Part shown: one piece after another, positions 36,461 to 48,933 of the stretch
Numbering within the stretch: position 1 is the stretch's first letter
Layout of the letters: every line of letters starts with the position of its first letter
Origin: Nymphaea colorata
Taxonomy: Eukaryota > Streptophyta > Magnoliopsida > Nymphaeales > Nymphaeaceae
Assembly (NCBI RefSeq): GCF_008831285.2
Contig: NC_045144.1
Coordinates: 13,629,858 to 13,693,857, forward strand
Reading direction: 5' to 3'
DNA length: 64,000 nt
Program-made: the position numbers and the translations under genes
The notes under the pieces: model-generated
What the model was told of the DNA's origin: nothing
Database searches by the model: none
The model's input: the letters and a program-made list of their open reading frames with translations, nothing else

Positions 36461-36750
36461 GATGGAGATGAAATTATTTGGGACTATTGTGATCGTCGTC
36501 ACGGTCCACGCAAGTAAGGGGTCAAACCTGCAATGCAAGCCAAGGCAACCCATTTCAGGGAGGTTAAACCTGAATTCAATATTGGCAAACCCATGTAGGT
36601 AAGGGGTTAAACCTTCAACATAAGCTCAAACAACCCACTCAGGTAAGGGGTTAAGCAAGAAATATCTCTCCCAACATGTTTTGTTTGAAAATTTGTGGTG
36701 CTTATCTTTGTCACTAAGCACAGAAAACACCGGCTTAGTAACAAAGAGAG
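36461..36750 (+). other. post-gag region ending in a purine-rich tract
   Basis: Contains three imperfect copies of AGGTAAGGGGTTAAACC-like sequence (about 36515-36655). The stretch AACAAAGAGAGGCATC just before 36751 could be the polypurine tract of the presumed LTR element. Confidence 0.35.
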
Positions 36751-37531
36751 GCATCTGTAATTGGCCCAAATTTTTTTAAAAGACTGTTATTTTACCCAAA
36801 CATGAAACCCAAATTTAGACGCAAGATTCAAATCCAAGATCCAACTTTCAGATCCAAATTAGATCCAAAACTCAATTTTAGATCCAAATCGATCATTTGA
36901 ATCTCAAAATCCAAATTCGAGTTCAAAACAACAAAGTTTGGTGTTGTGAGCGTCGCGCGCGCATGCATAAATGTCACCCATGTTTTACACTTCAAACCAA
37001 AATACGTTTCTGAAACTCAAAACGAAGCCGACCACTCCTTTATAACAAAAAAAAAAATCAATTTTCTACATTTTTTTTAAAAAGAAGATTTTATGCTCAT
37101 TTTATCTTTTTTATTCCATTTCATATTATTTCAGAAGTTTTTCTTTTTTTAAAAAAAGGGTATCGAGCGATGCGCAGTCGCGCGACCGCGCGTCACACGA
37201 TCATGGTAACGCGATCGCGTAATGCAATGCACCACAACGCCTGGTACTGTTGCGCCTCTGCCACCCGGGCAGGGGCCTGTAATGATGCAGCCCCCCCCCC
37301 ATTTTTCTTTGCAAAACCGACCCTTGGGGTCGGTTTTTTGAAAATTTTGGGTGGGCATAGCTCTGCCCATACCCCAAGGAGGTATTTGCAGGGCTAGTCG
37401 CCAATCCCACTTGGTCACAACTAATTTTTCTAAAAAAAATTGAAAATAATTCAAAATTTTATGGAAATTCGGATGAAAATGTTGAGAAATTCAAAAAAAT
37501 TCAAATTTTGAGTTTTGGCTCCAAAACTCTC

Positions 37532-37539
37532 TATAGATA
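37532..37539 (+). promoter_or_regulatory. TATA-like box in presumed LTR
   Basis: TATAGATA, followed about 80-150 bp downstream by a CT-rich tract typical of transcribed plant leaders. Confidence 0.3.
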
Positions 37540-38859
37540 CCCCCACAATCCTCCCTTTTGGGCAAGAGTTGGCCGTTGGGAGAAACTCTAGTGTATTTTC
37601 ACTTGAAGAGTTAGAGTTTCTCTTGAGCTCTCTCTCTCTCCCTTTTCCTCTTTTTATTTTTCTCAAACTTGGAGCAAGCTACAACTCTTCAAGGGAGCAC
37701 TAAGGATCTCTTGGAGGACTCATCTTCATCATCTTGGAGGTTCATTCAATGTGAGCTCAATATTATTTCAAGCATGATTGTTCATTTTCTCTAAGCTATT
37801 CTCACTAGAGGTATGTAATCAATATCTCACCTCTTTCTTTCTTCATTTTTTTCTCTCTTCTTCCTATCTTCATGGCCAAAGGAGATCGCCCTCAATCCCT
37901 GTTTTAAGGATAAGAGGTTATGCTCAAGTGCACTAAGAACATGAAAAGATGAGATGGTCTTTCATTTTATGATTAAATTATCATCCCTCTCATTTCTTTC
38001 GTATTTTCATTCCTCTCTTCTTCCTCTTGCCATGGCCAGAGGAGATAGCTTTCACTCTCTATTTTAGAGTCAAGAGGCTATACTCAAATGCACCAAGAGC
38101 ATGAGAAGATGAGATGATATTTCGTTTCATAATTGAATCATACTCTGCCTCTTAGTTGAATCTCTTTCTCTCTTTTTCCTTCCTTGAATATTGTCCATAT
38201 ATTGTCTATATATTATTCGTATATAGTTGTTTGGTTTTCCATTCATATGTGAATGTATGGCGAGAATGAGATGTGGTTTGGGACTTCTTATCTTTATATT
38301 AATTTTTGAGGTTGAGACTTGTCCAACCTAGGGAAAACCCTCACAAAATATGTACATTTTAATATGCATTTGCATGACATTTTGCGTTAGTTTCCCTTTC
38401 ATCATCCCATTAGGAACCTTAATGAACACCTTATCGTGTGGTTTGAGTTTCTTCCATACCCAACGGTGGAAAAAACATATTCCCTTGAAACCAATGAAAT
38501 GATAACATTCTATGTTTATGTAAATCTTATTTTCCAAAATATTTTCAAAAGAAACCTTCTAATATGGCCTTGGAGACTTACCTCAGACTCTTGCATGAGT
38601 CCAAGCTCTCCTCCGGCCTACATCAAACTTGAAGTCGGATGTTTTAACTTATCTTTAATCTCATGAAGACATACATGTATATACATGTTATATACATATG
38701 TGTGCACATGATTATTTTTTTTCATTTTCTCTTTATGTTTACATATTTCATTTTACAAATTTTCATATATATATAAATGCATATACACATGTGTTCTATT
38801 TTCTCTCTCTAGAGCCTTTTGTTCGTCTCTTCAAGACAAATGTATGCTCCTAAAAATTT

Positions 38860-38861
<2 letters not shown>

Positions 38862-38897
<36 letters not shown>
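38862..38897. repeat. (TA)n microsatellite
   Basis: Pure TA tract of about 36 bases. Confidence 0.95.
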
Positions 38898-38898
<1 letters not shown>

Positions 38899-39988
38899 CT
38901 CTTTTTCTTTCCCTCTCTATTTAAGTTAAGACTTCATTTTCAAAAGCTTATACAAATATGTAATATATCTCATTCTATTTCAAAATATTCCATTTAATGA
39001 TCTTTGAAGTCTCTCTCTCTCTCTTTTTTATAAGAATATTGCATCTCTTCCGTTTCTTTTTAACATTTTCCTCTCATGATTTTTTAATATCTACTAACTT
39101 CACTAAGACCAAAAATCAAGTAATGACCCAATATTGGATTCATGTTTGATGGTCTACAACGTGAATCCATTTTCAAAAACTTTTATTTCTTATATATGAT
39201 ATTTATCAAAATAAAAATCTTATATGTATGTTATGGTTGGAATGCTCTTAGGTTGAAATATTTTTTTTTCCTTTAATGTAGGATCAATGCATTCATGCAT
39301 TATCACCCACTTAATTTCACTTATGATCACAAGCACTTCTCTAAAAGAACTTAAGCAAGATGGGATGAAGCTCTAACTAGGTGGTAACCAAATTAGAGCA
39401 AAACCTCAAACCTACTTGAAGTCTTAAGAGAACACTTTAGTGATTTCAAAATGATTTCCAAATGATATTTATAAAGATTTATCAATTCGAGTTTTTACCA
39501 AAATGTCTCACATTCTCAAGTGATGCTTCAAGAATTTTTTCAAAAGTTTGAAACATCAAACTTTCAATATTTTTCTACACCGCATATAGAATTAAAAAGA
39601 TGTTTAAGTTAAAACGAAATGCATCAATGATAAACATAGCCCTTGGGTTGACTACCCTCGGTAAAGGCGCCGGCAATGGTGGATCCTCGTACTGACGGGC
39701 GAATCTCTTTCTTTCCTATTTCAAAACAAAACCTCAATATAGAAATTGGGTGATGAAAAGTTGGACTAGGTAATTAGATCTTGGAGGTCAAGATTTTGGG
39801 CTTGGAATGATTGGAACTTGATTAATTCAAAATTTTTTGAAAAATCTTTGGATTTGGGTTTTTGAGACTTGAACCTAGTTTGAAAAATATTGGTGTTTTG
39901 TGAGTTTTGAGAAACTTGATTTTATTTGGTTGGTTTTGATCCTAGAATGAGGTTTGAAAATTGGAAATTAGGAGTCCAAGTTTAGATG

Positions 39989-40205
39989 TAGGGGTGGGCA
40001 TCAGGCCGGGTCGGCCTTATATCCGAAACATTGGGCCCAGGCACGGTTATAATAAAAAAATCTTTAATAATAAAATGTTATTTTTTAAATATTAATGGGC
40101 TGAGTCGAGCCCCATTGGGCCGGGCCGGGTTTTTGGGGCCTGGGCTGGGTTTTTTGGCCCTAGACCCAGGCCCCTGCTGGCAGCCCTTCCTGGTGCCCAC
40201 TCCTA
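39989..40205. mobile_element. hAT-type MITE with 8-bp target duplication
   Basis: A 217-bp element. Ends: TAGGGGTGGGCATCAGG at the left and CCTGGTGCCCACTCCTA at the right, an imperfect inverted repeat. The flanking octamers are TTTAGATG (39981-39988) and TTCAGATG (40206-40213), differing at one base. The subterminal region is rich in GGGCCGGG, as in the 1-kb element at 42958. No coding capacity. Confidence 0.85.
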
Positions 40206-40213
40206 TTCAGATG

Positions 40214-42949
40214 TAGGGAATTTTCTTGATTTTGGAAAATTGAAATTTTGATAATGGTCATGAAAATCTGCTTGATTTTGAGTAGACTAAGGACTGAAAA
40301 TTTATTTGAGTTTGGTTTTGAGGAAAGCCTGATCATAGAATACATTTGAAAACGATATTGAAAATTATAGTTTTCAGCCATTTTGGAAATTTTGTGTTTT
40401 TTGCGTCAAAATAAGGAGGTGCCTAAGTTTTTGTCAAAATATGACTTAGTTATGGTAGCGATTCTGACTTGACTCACTAAAATCTTGGGCTAGGAGAGTG
40501 AATGCATTTTTGAAGTGAGTGCATGCATGCCTCCATAAGATAAACTGTATGTTCATTCATACGTTATTCTATTCCTCTCCATGCACAATTTAATTAGATC
40601 CCACATAGACATTGGTTCACCTTGGAAGTAGGAAATTTATGAGTAAGGTCCATGAGCTTAGTTAGGTTTTGAAATTTTGGATTTGAAAATTCATGGAATT
40701 CCAAGATTCATTTTGACAAGTTGATTTCAACTCATTTTGGTTAGAACGTAAGCAAAACTGGGTTCATTTGGTTTTGAAACCCAATTTTTAGGGAATGCAC
40801 TGCTGGGTAGGAAAATCACATTTTTGGGTTCTACTAGGTTTTTTGGGACAAAACATTTTGAAAGATTGGTTTCAATTGGAGTGCATGGCTTTGTAGAGTT
40901 GATAAATTTTGATTTTGGAAATATCTTGAAAATACCTATTTCGAAATGGCCTTTGTAAAAATTGGATTTCTTATGTTGCTGTCAACTTGACCAAAAGCCT
41001 TGTACTTGGATCAAAAGATATCTTTTAGAACCTAACTAGATAAAGCATTTTTGTTAATTGCTGGGTTTTCAACCCATAGAAACGTCTGAAAATTTCAGAA
41101 ATTTGTATATTGAAATAAACCCAATTTTATTGCCCTTTCCATTTACAAAATGGACTGTGCTCATAGCTTAAGTAGATCTGATTCATGGTGGAATTGATTT
41201 GATAAGACTATGGAGTCTGATTCATTGCCCATTCATGGAATAGAGCGACATTTGTACTTCACTCATCTTTCTCTTTTCACATACATCGCTAAAAACCATC
41301 CATCACATAGATGAATGATCCAAATTCTATTCCAAGCTATGGTGGTCTCGTCATCATGATTACACACGGATGAGACTGTTTTAAAATCCGATTTTTGTTT
41401 ATGGGATAGGTTGATTTTGAAAATGCCATTTTCTGGTTTTCAAAACAGAGCTTAGGTTTAGAATGATTGTGAAAATCATGAGAATGCAAGCACAAATAAT
41501 TTTAATGTATACATTTTACGTGGCGACCCAGCTTGACCTTATTCCTGCTTTCAAACTAAAGCAAGAAAACCCACCCTGCATGCATTGGCAATTTTCATCC
41601 ATAATTCATGCGATGAACTTGTATAGAGCACTCTTTCTTTTTCAGCAAGATTGTTATGTGTTTGAAATCAATGTATTTGATTGTGATGATATAGCATCTT
41701 AGGAACTAGAATTAGGGGAAAGTACACCAAGGATTCTGTTTCTAGGACAGTAATGTGACTGTCAATTTGAGTGGAATCTGACCTGTCTTGACTCAATGCT
41801 GTCCATTTTGAGGAGCATGAGTCAAGCAAGACCACCGTAAGACATGCTGTAAGAATGGCCAAATGGACGTGTGGCCATTCCTACTCGAATTTGAAGTTGG
41901 TTTAGTCAAATCACCATGTTCATGGCTAACCGAAATTAGTTCACTGTGAACCACGGATTTGGGTAAAGGACTGTCATAAACCAGGGCCAATAGGCTGGTT
42001 ACGGATTGATTTATGGCATCATGACACCAATTTTTTTCTTTGTAAACTACAGATCAGCCTTGCTTGTTACTGAAAAATGGCAGTGATATGCCCATTAAAT
42101 TACACATTAGTAAGATCAGGGGTGTTTGAACCCTTGATTTTGGCTCAATAGGAGGTGGTGATAGCCTCACCATGGTTGCTGCTAATCAGGCCATGGAGAA
42201 GGCTGTCTGGCCACGCTTGCAGCCTGCCTCTTAATATCCGCTCGACAGGACTGATTCCTTTTTTTTTTTCAGCAATAGCTATGCACTTTAATCCATTAAC
42301 CCACTGAAATAAAATGCAAGATGGGGAGGATGACCTGAGTGAATGGAAAGGTTGAGGCGAGTGCAAGGTGGACCCTAGAGACACTGGGTTTGGTGGAGCC
42401 AATATGCCTCAAGAGGGAGATAGGAGCACTTAGCTGCAGCCCTCTATTCTGGCACTAAGTTGCTGAATCAAGGGTTGAGAATGCTGGAGCTGGAGGCATT
42501 TAAAGCAGGGAAGGAGGATGCCTGGAACAGGCAGAACAGGGTACGTCGGGCTGGGCTCGACGTGAAGGTCAGAGAACGCCTAGGCTAATGGTGCTCGGTT
42601 CAGGGTGTTAGACCTGAAAGTTGGGCCGGGTCACCTTAGCTGGAGCTTGATGGAATGACATCTGGACTGAGCAAACTCCCGCCGGAATCCAAGCTCAAGA
42701 TGCTAGGATTTGAAGTCGAGCAAGATGCTTCAGCTGGACTCGGTTTGAACGCTGTGAGGTTTGAGGCGTCAAAGTGGGATATTTGAGCTAGATGCCTACT
42801 TTGATGGAGCCTAGGGTGAGGCTTTGGTTGGAATCCACCTCACTCAGAGCTACAGTAGTTGTTACTTTGGAGCTGCTTCAGCTAGCAGAAGAGAGATCTT
42901 TGGGGCAGTTTCAGCTGGCTGGAGAGGAATCCCCTCCTAGTATGCATGG
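40214..42949. other. low-complexity LTR-like sequence, then GC-richer unassigned DNA
   Basis: 40214-41130 is rich in TTTTGAAAA/GGGTTTTGAAA words, the complement of those in the presumed LTRs, so it may be an old minus-oriented LTR piece. 42150-42949 is richer in G and C and has open but unrecognised frames. Confidence 0.35.
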
Positions 42950-42957
42950 GGTCCAAT

Positions 42958-43970
42958 TAGGCCTGGGCATCGGGCCGGGCCGGGCCAGCCCGGGCCAGAC
43001 CGACCCATTTAGTCAATGTCGTTAATGGCCCGTATTTGAATCGGGTCTGCCCGCTACCCGGCCCGATTATTAAGATCAGGGTACCGGGCCTGGTTAACCT
43101 CATCTGAGGCCCAACCTGGCCCGTTTTGTTAACTGCCGGGCCGGGCCGGGTAATACCATAGTGGGATGGCCTTGGTGGTGGATGAGGTGGATGAGGGTGC
43201 GCAAACTGCATCTGCAGTGGTCAGGAGGTGGAATCCATTGGCGCTGGAGAGGTTGCAGAAGCTGCTGCTATGATGGTAGGATAATGATGATAGGGAAGGG
43301 GAGGAGGAGGGTGCAACTGATGACACTGGAACTGCGTGGAACTCCATTGGCGATGGAGCAGGAGGTTGCTGGTCCATGGGTCTCATGTGCCTCTCCGTCT
43401 GATGATGGAGGCTGCTGCCATCCATTAGCTTCTCTCCGCCAAACCTACTGCGATTTGGCAGTGTCCCTTTTGCCCTAGAAATCTTCAGATATGAATTAGG
43501 AATCCCTCTCTCTCATTTGGCTTATGATGGGGATGGATTGGGCAAAAGGAAAGGAGAACCGCTGGATGGTATTTGGGGCTGATCTTACCTGCTGTGATGA
43601 AGAGTGCCCCCCAACGCTTGTTAGTCCAATAGTCTGCCATGAGGTGCCTTGGTGGTGGACCGGAAGTCGATGGCAAAGGTGGCAGATGAGCGGTGAGGCA
43701 ACGGTGGTGGCGTCAAGGCCTACTCAACACACACATTTCTCCTATCGAAAAGCTAAATTCTGTTTGGTAAAAAGTTTCATGTATGAAGAGAACCACCTAA
43801 CGTGCCTAACGGGCCCCAATGGGCCCAATAGCTGAACCCGGACCCAGCCTGTTATGATGTCGGGCTGGGCCGGGCACAATTAATTAAAACCTGATAAGAT
43901 AAAACAAGTACCGGGACCCGGGCCCGGGTACCAGGTACTCACCGGTGGCCCAACCCAGCACCCAGGCCTA
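42958..43970. mobile_element. 1-kb hAT-type non-autonomous element with perfect 8-bp target duplication
   Basis: A 1,013-bp element bounded by TAGGCCTGGG and its inverse CCCAGGCCTA, flanked by identical octamers GGTCCAAT at 42950-42957 and 43971-43978. An 8-bp duplication with TAG-type ends is the hAT signature. Both subterminal zones (about 42958-43150 and 43800-43970) are dense in GGGCCGGG and GGTACCGGG motifs. The interior (43150-43790) has a different composition, with frames open on both strands (such as 43129-43425 minus) but no recognised protein. Transposase is absent, so movement would depend on another hAT. Confidence 0.85.
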
Positions 43971-43978
43971 GGTCCAAT

Positions 43979-45282
43979 TTATAGGCACCAAGTCATTAGT
44001 GTTGGAATTTGGTCAATTTTATTGGAACCAGATGAGATCAAGGGGAAGAATCCCACTTGATTTTTGCATGGGAAAGAAGTCACCATGCATGCAACGTGCA
44101 CCAACTTCCCTACCAATCGATTTCTTTCTTTTGTTAAACTTGTCCCAAAACTAGGAAAGGAAGCATGCTGGTCTCCTTTCCATGTTTTCGAGGAAGGGTG
44201 TCAGCTGGAATTGAGCTGATTCTAGTAAGGTCTGTTTGTTTTTCCAAAGAAGAAATCGAAGGAAGAGGAAAGCACGCCATTCATGTATGTCTCATCTTGA
44301 TTAACTTGAATTTTTCAAACCTTGGAACTTAGCAATTTTTCTGTTCTAAGAGAATAGGCTTCTTGGAAATTTGATTTGAAGGGCATGCCCAGCTGGGCTG
44401 CTCTTAATTTTTCAAGATTTTTATTTGGTCTCATTCATTCCAAATGAGGGGATAGGGGAGCATGTCCAAAATGGAGCGTCATATTCATAGATGCCTCTTT
44501 TTCTTTTTTCTTTTTTTTGAAAACTGGTTAACTTCATGGATTTGGTCCATTCCAAAAATGTCAGAAGTGACTAGAGTGAGCTTGTTCGTGCGGCTCTTTT
44601 ACTTGTTACATATAAGGACAACCTATATAACTTTGATCTAGTATCAGGCAAATTAGACGAACAAACCTAGGTTGGGGTTAGTTCTCGGGTTGCTTGGACC
44701 ACATTGCAGGGGATGTGTTTTCCAAGCTCCCGAAATACGATTCCATCACTACCATCAAATAAATCCCCATCCCAACCTAATTCAACTGAGGCAAAAGTTG
44801 TGGTTCCCAATCTGGGGCAAGGTGCTTGACATTCCCTTCCAAGGTGAGCCCTTTCCTCATCACCTCTCTCTCGCTTCTTCATGCAGGAGCATGTATGCTT
44901 CAAGATCTCTCTCTATATCATGAAGTGTATAGATCATGAGCATGTGTCATTGGATTGAGAATTTGGTTTCATGAGGTTAGGACTTTTGCCTTTGTGCATT
45001 TTTTTCATTTGTAGAGAGATCAATGTGTTTTCGTTAGGGAGATTAAGTTTGTTGATGGGTGTTTGAAGAGTTTATATGATGATTTTCTGCAAATGCTCAT
45101 GTTCGTCTGTTTGGGGGCACTTTTTTAGGCCTGCATGTTAGTGCTGTTCAATTCACCCCTTGAAAAGGATAGTAGAAGTGGTATTACTATGGAAGCATTG
45201 TTTTTTTCTCTTACAAGCAGACATTTGGTTTGATGAAATTGAATCCACTATAAGAATGATCACATGTGGTTGTTCTTTCCAG
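43979..45282. other. unassigned stretch upstream of the RanBP1 remnant
   Basis: No identified gene. It could include the first exon of the RanBP1 remnant, but no acidic N-terminal region was recognised. Confidence 0.35.
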
Positions 45283-46085
45283 AAGGTGAAACTTTGTCGA
45301 TTCTATAAGAAAGGAAATCAATGGAAAGAGAGGGGTATGTAGAACGTGAAGATCCAAAGCACAAGGAAAGTGGGAGGATCCCGCTGGTCAGCCAGCAGTA
45401 AAAAAACACTAACATTTTGCATCAATCATCTTAGTAATGCCCTTCTCTTTTTCCTTTTTCATTCCTGCACTAGTTTTAATCTCTATTTGTTAAATCAAAT
45501 TTATGGTTTTTTTTATATGGATTGAGTAATTTTGATGTTTTTCACAGTCTTTCCTACTATATATGAACGTCAATAATAATAATTATTGTGTTGGCACAAC
45601 TAGTTTTTGTTGATGGCAAGTTGAAGGATAAGCTATTTCGCATCCATCTCATAAGTGTTGAAGGTGAGTGCAATTTACCTTTTTTGTGTTTGTCCAACGA
45701 TTCCTAAGGTTATCTACTCTTGTTGATTATGTCATTCAGTTTCTTTTTATTAGTGTCTGTAGTCTAAGGATCCATATAAGGCTTCATGGGCCTCTAGCAC
45801 TCAGAATTACCCATGAGGCTGATTAGGAATGCCTCTTTAAAACCATAAAAGGAGTAATTGACTGCCATCAGCCACTAGGTCTTCTAGAGCATGTCTTTAT
45901 TTCATTTTTTTCTATTTAAGGCAAAAGCTGATAGTTGTTAAAAGTTTTATTATCTTGGTTTTTTCCTTTTTGTGGCTGTAATATAAGTATAAAGGTCATG
46001 GCACAATGATAAATTGGCATGATTTTGAAAAAAATGGATGACTACTGGTGTTTATGGAGACACTACAAGGAAGCAGTAGTAGATG
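45283..46085 (+). pseudogene. RANBP1: RanBP1 (Ran-binding protein 1) pseudogene, intron-containing
   Basis: RanBP1 binds Ran-GTP in the cytosol and aids nuclear transport. Three exon-like blocks remain. Block 1 (45283-45434) follows TTTCCAG and reads KVKLCRFYKKGNQWKERG, then, after a frameshift and through an in-frame stop, KHKESGRIPLVSQQ; it ends at a GTAATG donor-like site. These match the family's KLYRFDKDGNQWKERG and KHKESGKVRLVMRQ. Block 2 (45604-45663) lies between TAG and GTGAGT and reads FVDGKLKDKLFRIHLISVE, like the family's FADGELKDELFCIRF. Block 3 (about 46046-46085) reads FMETLQGSSS, a weaker match to the next family segment. The exon between blocks 1 and 2, which should hold the WHAADF part, is missing. 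Retained introns rule out a processed copy. Confidence 0.75.
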
Positions 46086-46296
46086 TGGAGTGCAAAGGTC
46101 TGATCACTGTACATATTTTTCAAAAATGATTGAAATCATAATAAAAACACCAAGGAAAATGCTCAACTTGTTTAGTATGCATCAACAGGATACCTCATAC
46201 CCAAAGGCTAGAAGCTACCGTCCTTATTTAGAATCATACACCACAACCCTCAGTTCTTTCCTGACCAGAGAAGTTTTCAAGACTTGAGGTATGTCA

Positions 46297-46333
<37 letters not shown>

Positions 46334-48933
46334 TACTTCATAATGCTTCAGCTTGCAATTTTTTTTAATGCCCACAGAACTGTTCTGTGTAAACAAGGTA
46401 TGGACACCAACAAGGTCCTCTGTGTAAACATGGTTTTCCTTTGAATTGTATGAGGTAAACTTTCCTGATATATGATGGTTTTTTCTTGGTATATCTCTAA
46501 CAGACTGGTATGGAAGTTCACATCTCTCTTCTAAAAGTAACCATCTTAACTGTTGCAAGTTCTGACTTTTGGATCCAATGTGATGCAAATGGAAAAATGC
46601 AGGAGTGTGACCTTCCCTATTTAAATAATGTTCATTCTTTAGGATAAGAATGTCTTGTCTACTTTAGTGTAAAATGTGGTATTCTTCCTGTTTCATCTCT
46701 CAAATATAATGACAATGTCATACTGTTTATATTTTATGTACATAGATTCTAGGTGTTGAAAAAACTGTATCACATTAAGGGATTAAGAAGGCATATTTTA
46801 ATTTGGCATTGCATCTTCATCTTGACAAAAATCTTGGAGATGAGGTAAGCATGATGTTCTCTAGCTAACCATTTTTGTTCCTTAAAACTTGTTTCTCTTT
46901 TTTTTTTGTATGCATGTGTTTCGCTGCAGGATGCAAAAAAAAAAAAATTCAGCCCTTACAAAAGGTAACAACTATTCTTGGCTATACTAAAAAAAAAAAA
47001 ACTCACTCCGTAGATCTCTATGTATATAATGTTATCTAGTTTTTATCTTTCGCTTATAATGTTACCATATAATCTTTTCTTTTCTCCTATGAAATCTTTG
47101 GTTCAAGTCAATGCCATTGTTTAGTTAAAGTCATGTTATGCTATATGACATGGGTTGATCCTCATAGTGTCTCTTTCTATCATTTTTCGTTTCAAATATT
47201 TATCTAGTCGACAACTATATCCATACATTCTTCTGTAATGATGTGTATATAGTAGCAGAGCCAATATAAGAAAGATGCCAATATTACTACATAGTGTATA
47301 GAATTAGGATGGTATGTTCCCTCTATTATCTTTATCCTTAACCTTCGTTCATTTTTGTTGGAAAAAATTGTTTGAATTGGAAAGCTTCCTATTTGGTGTG
47401 TGCAAGCCTTTGTGTGTGTGTGTGTGTTTGTCCAGTCCCATATGCAATGGAAAGAAAGTGGTTCAATGGTGATTGCTTACTATTACCATTTCTTGTAGTT
47501 ATGTAATAACTCTTGAAATTAAACATTATCAACAAGCTATTACTTATGTCTTAAGGTTTGAATTTCCTCCCATGTTAGGACGAAGGCAAAGATTTCTTGT
47601 TGCTGAATCTCTAGAATGGTTTTCAAAAGAGAAACAAAATTTGATGTAGAAGCTCCTGTGCTAGCCAAAAGATCCATATTGCTTAACCATAACGGAAATC
47701 CATCTTTTGTCATTTGAACTGGGCAATCAAGGATATCAGCTCCATCGTATATAGCTTGTTGTTAAAAGTGTATTTGTGTCTTATCATAATAAATTGATGC
47801 ACACCTAGGACTGAGGTATGGTTTGAGACCTCACTGAAGAAAACTGAAGCACCAAGTTTGAAATGTTAGGCATGTAATGAGATGACAAATCAGCAAAGAC
47901 AACATGGCATATCATAAAATGACAAAAAAAATATTATCTGCTGGTATTAGATTATATTCATAAGTTCATACAACTTACATAATTAAGCCCTTTTGGCAAA
48001 ATTTATTATGCTCCCATCTACTGAATCTAGTAAACTGGAAGAAGCTGGAGAGCTTAACAGGCTTTCAACCAATAATCTAAAACCATAAGAAACTGCTTAT
48101 GAAGGGAACTACATATTATACACCAAGAAGAACTATGCCTATTTGCTAAGACGACATCACAAGTATGAGTTGAGACTTTCCATGGCATGTGTACCAAAAG
48201 GTAAGCACAAACACATGTACATAATATATACACAAGGTGAGTGGCACTTGAGAACTTTTTGTCCTAAGCATGTCCTAGCACCTCAAAGAATAATATTTTT
48301 GTTTATTGATTAAGACATTTCTTCCTTAGATGAGCTTTAGATTCACTGGAAGCCAATAGATCAACTTGCACCAAAAGTTTCATGAAATAGAAGTGAAGGT
48401 TCCTTTTCATTGACAGTTTGATCTTAACCATGTTTTACTTTAAAGGATAATGATATTATGAATGGTAAGTTGTACAAGTGTAGGTATCATTTTGTAGCCT
48501 TGTAGGTAAAGCAACTATGTCCGCAAAAGTTTACGACTCTTCTATCCCACAAACTATTCACGCTGGGCTCTTCACAAATTTTTATAGAAGATGATAAAAG
48601 CACACAGACCCATGTCATGTTATCTGGAAAATAATCAACAAAAATGGTCTCTTATTCATAAAATAAATAAACACTATCATCATCATAACCAGGTGGAAAA
48701 TTACGATAAGTAAAGAAGTTACGTAAAACACATATATTGCAGTATTTATCTTACAACATTGAATAATTTGCACAACTGAAGGAATTCCCAACCTTAAATT
48801 GAGGTTTTTGATTTTACCAAAACTTCCAAAAACAGTTTTTGCAAATACTGTGAAAACGAGTTAAGAAAATGCTATAACAGGGAAATCTAATAGTACACCA
48901 TCAATAGAGAAATTTGTACCGTTGACGTAGGAC
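46086..48933. other. unassigned stretch with (TA)n tract at 46303-46330
   Basis: No gene recognised. It could include further decayed 3' sequence of the RanBP1 remnant. Confidence 0.35.

Larger units (their letters stand above)
36751..39740 (+). repeat. presumed giant LTR, copy 1
   Basis: Begins TGTAATTGGCCC after a purine-rich tract. It then shows a zone of AAATCC-type short repeats (36780-36930), a GC-rich block (37160-37300), a TATA-like TATAGATA at 37532 followed by CT-rich leader-like sequence (37620-37680), then AT-rich sequence. At 39645-39730, CCCTCGGTAAAGGC, GGATCCTCGTACTGACGGGC and TATTTCAAAACAAAACCTC match the hairpin arms at 34.6 kb. I infer a very long LTR like those of Tat/Ogre elements. 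The terminal TGTGAACA end is not found, so the right limit is uncertain. Confidence 0.4.

Noticed and set aside
37149-37454. 101-codon frame in the GC-rich block
   Set aside because: Compositional openness in the presumed LTR; also open on the other strand.
44667-44923. Overlapping frames of 78 and 83 codons on opposite strands
   Set aside because: No recognisable motif and no splice context; likely chance.
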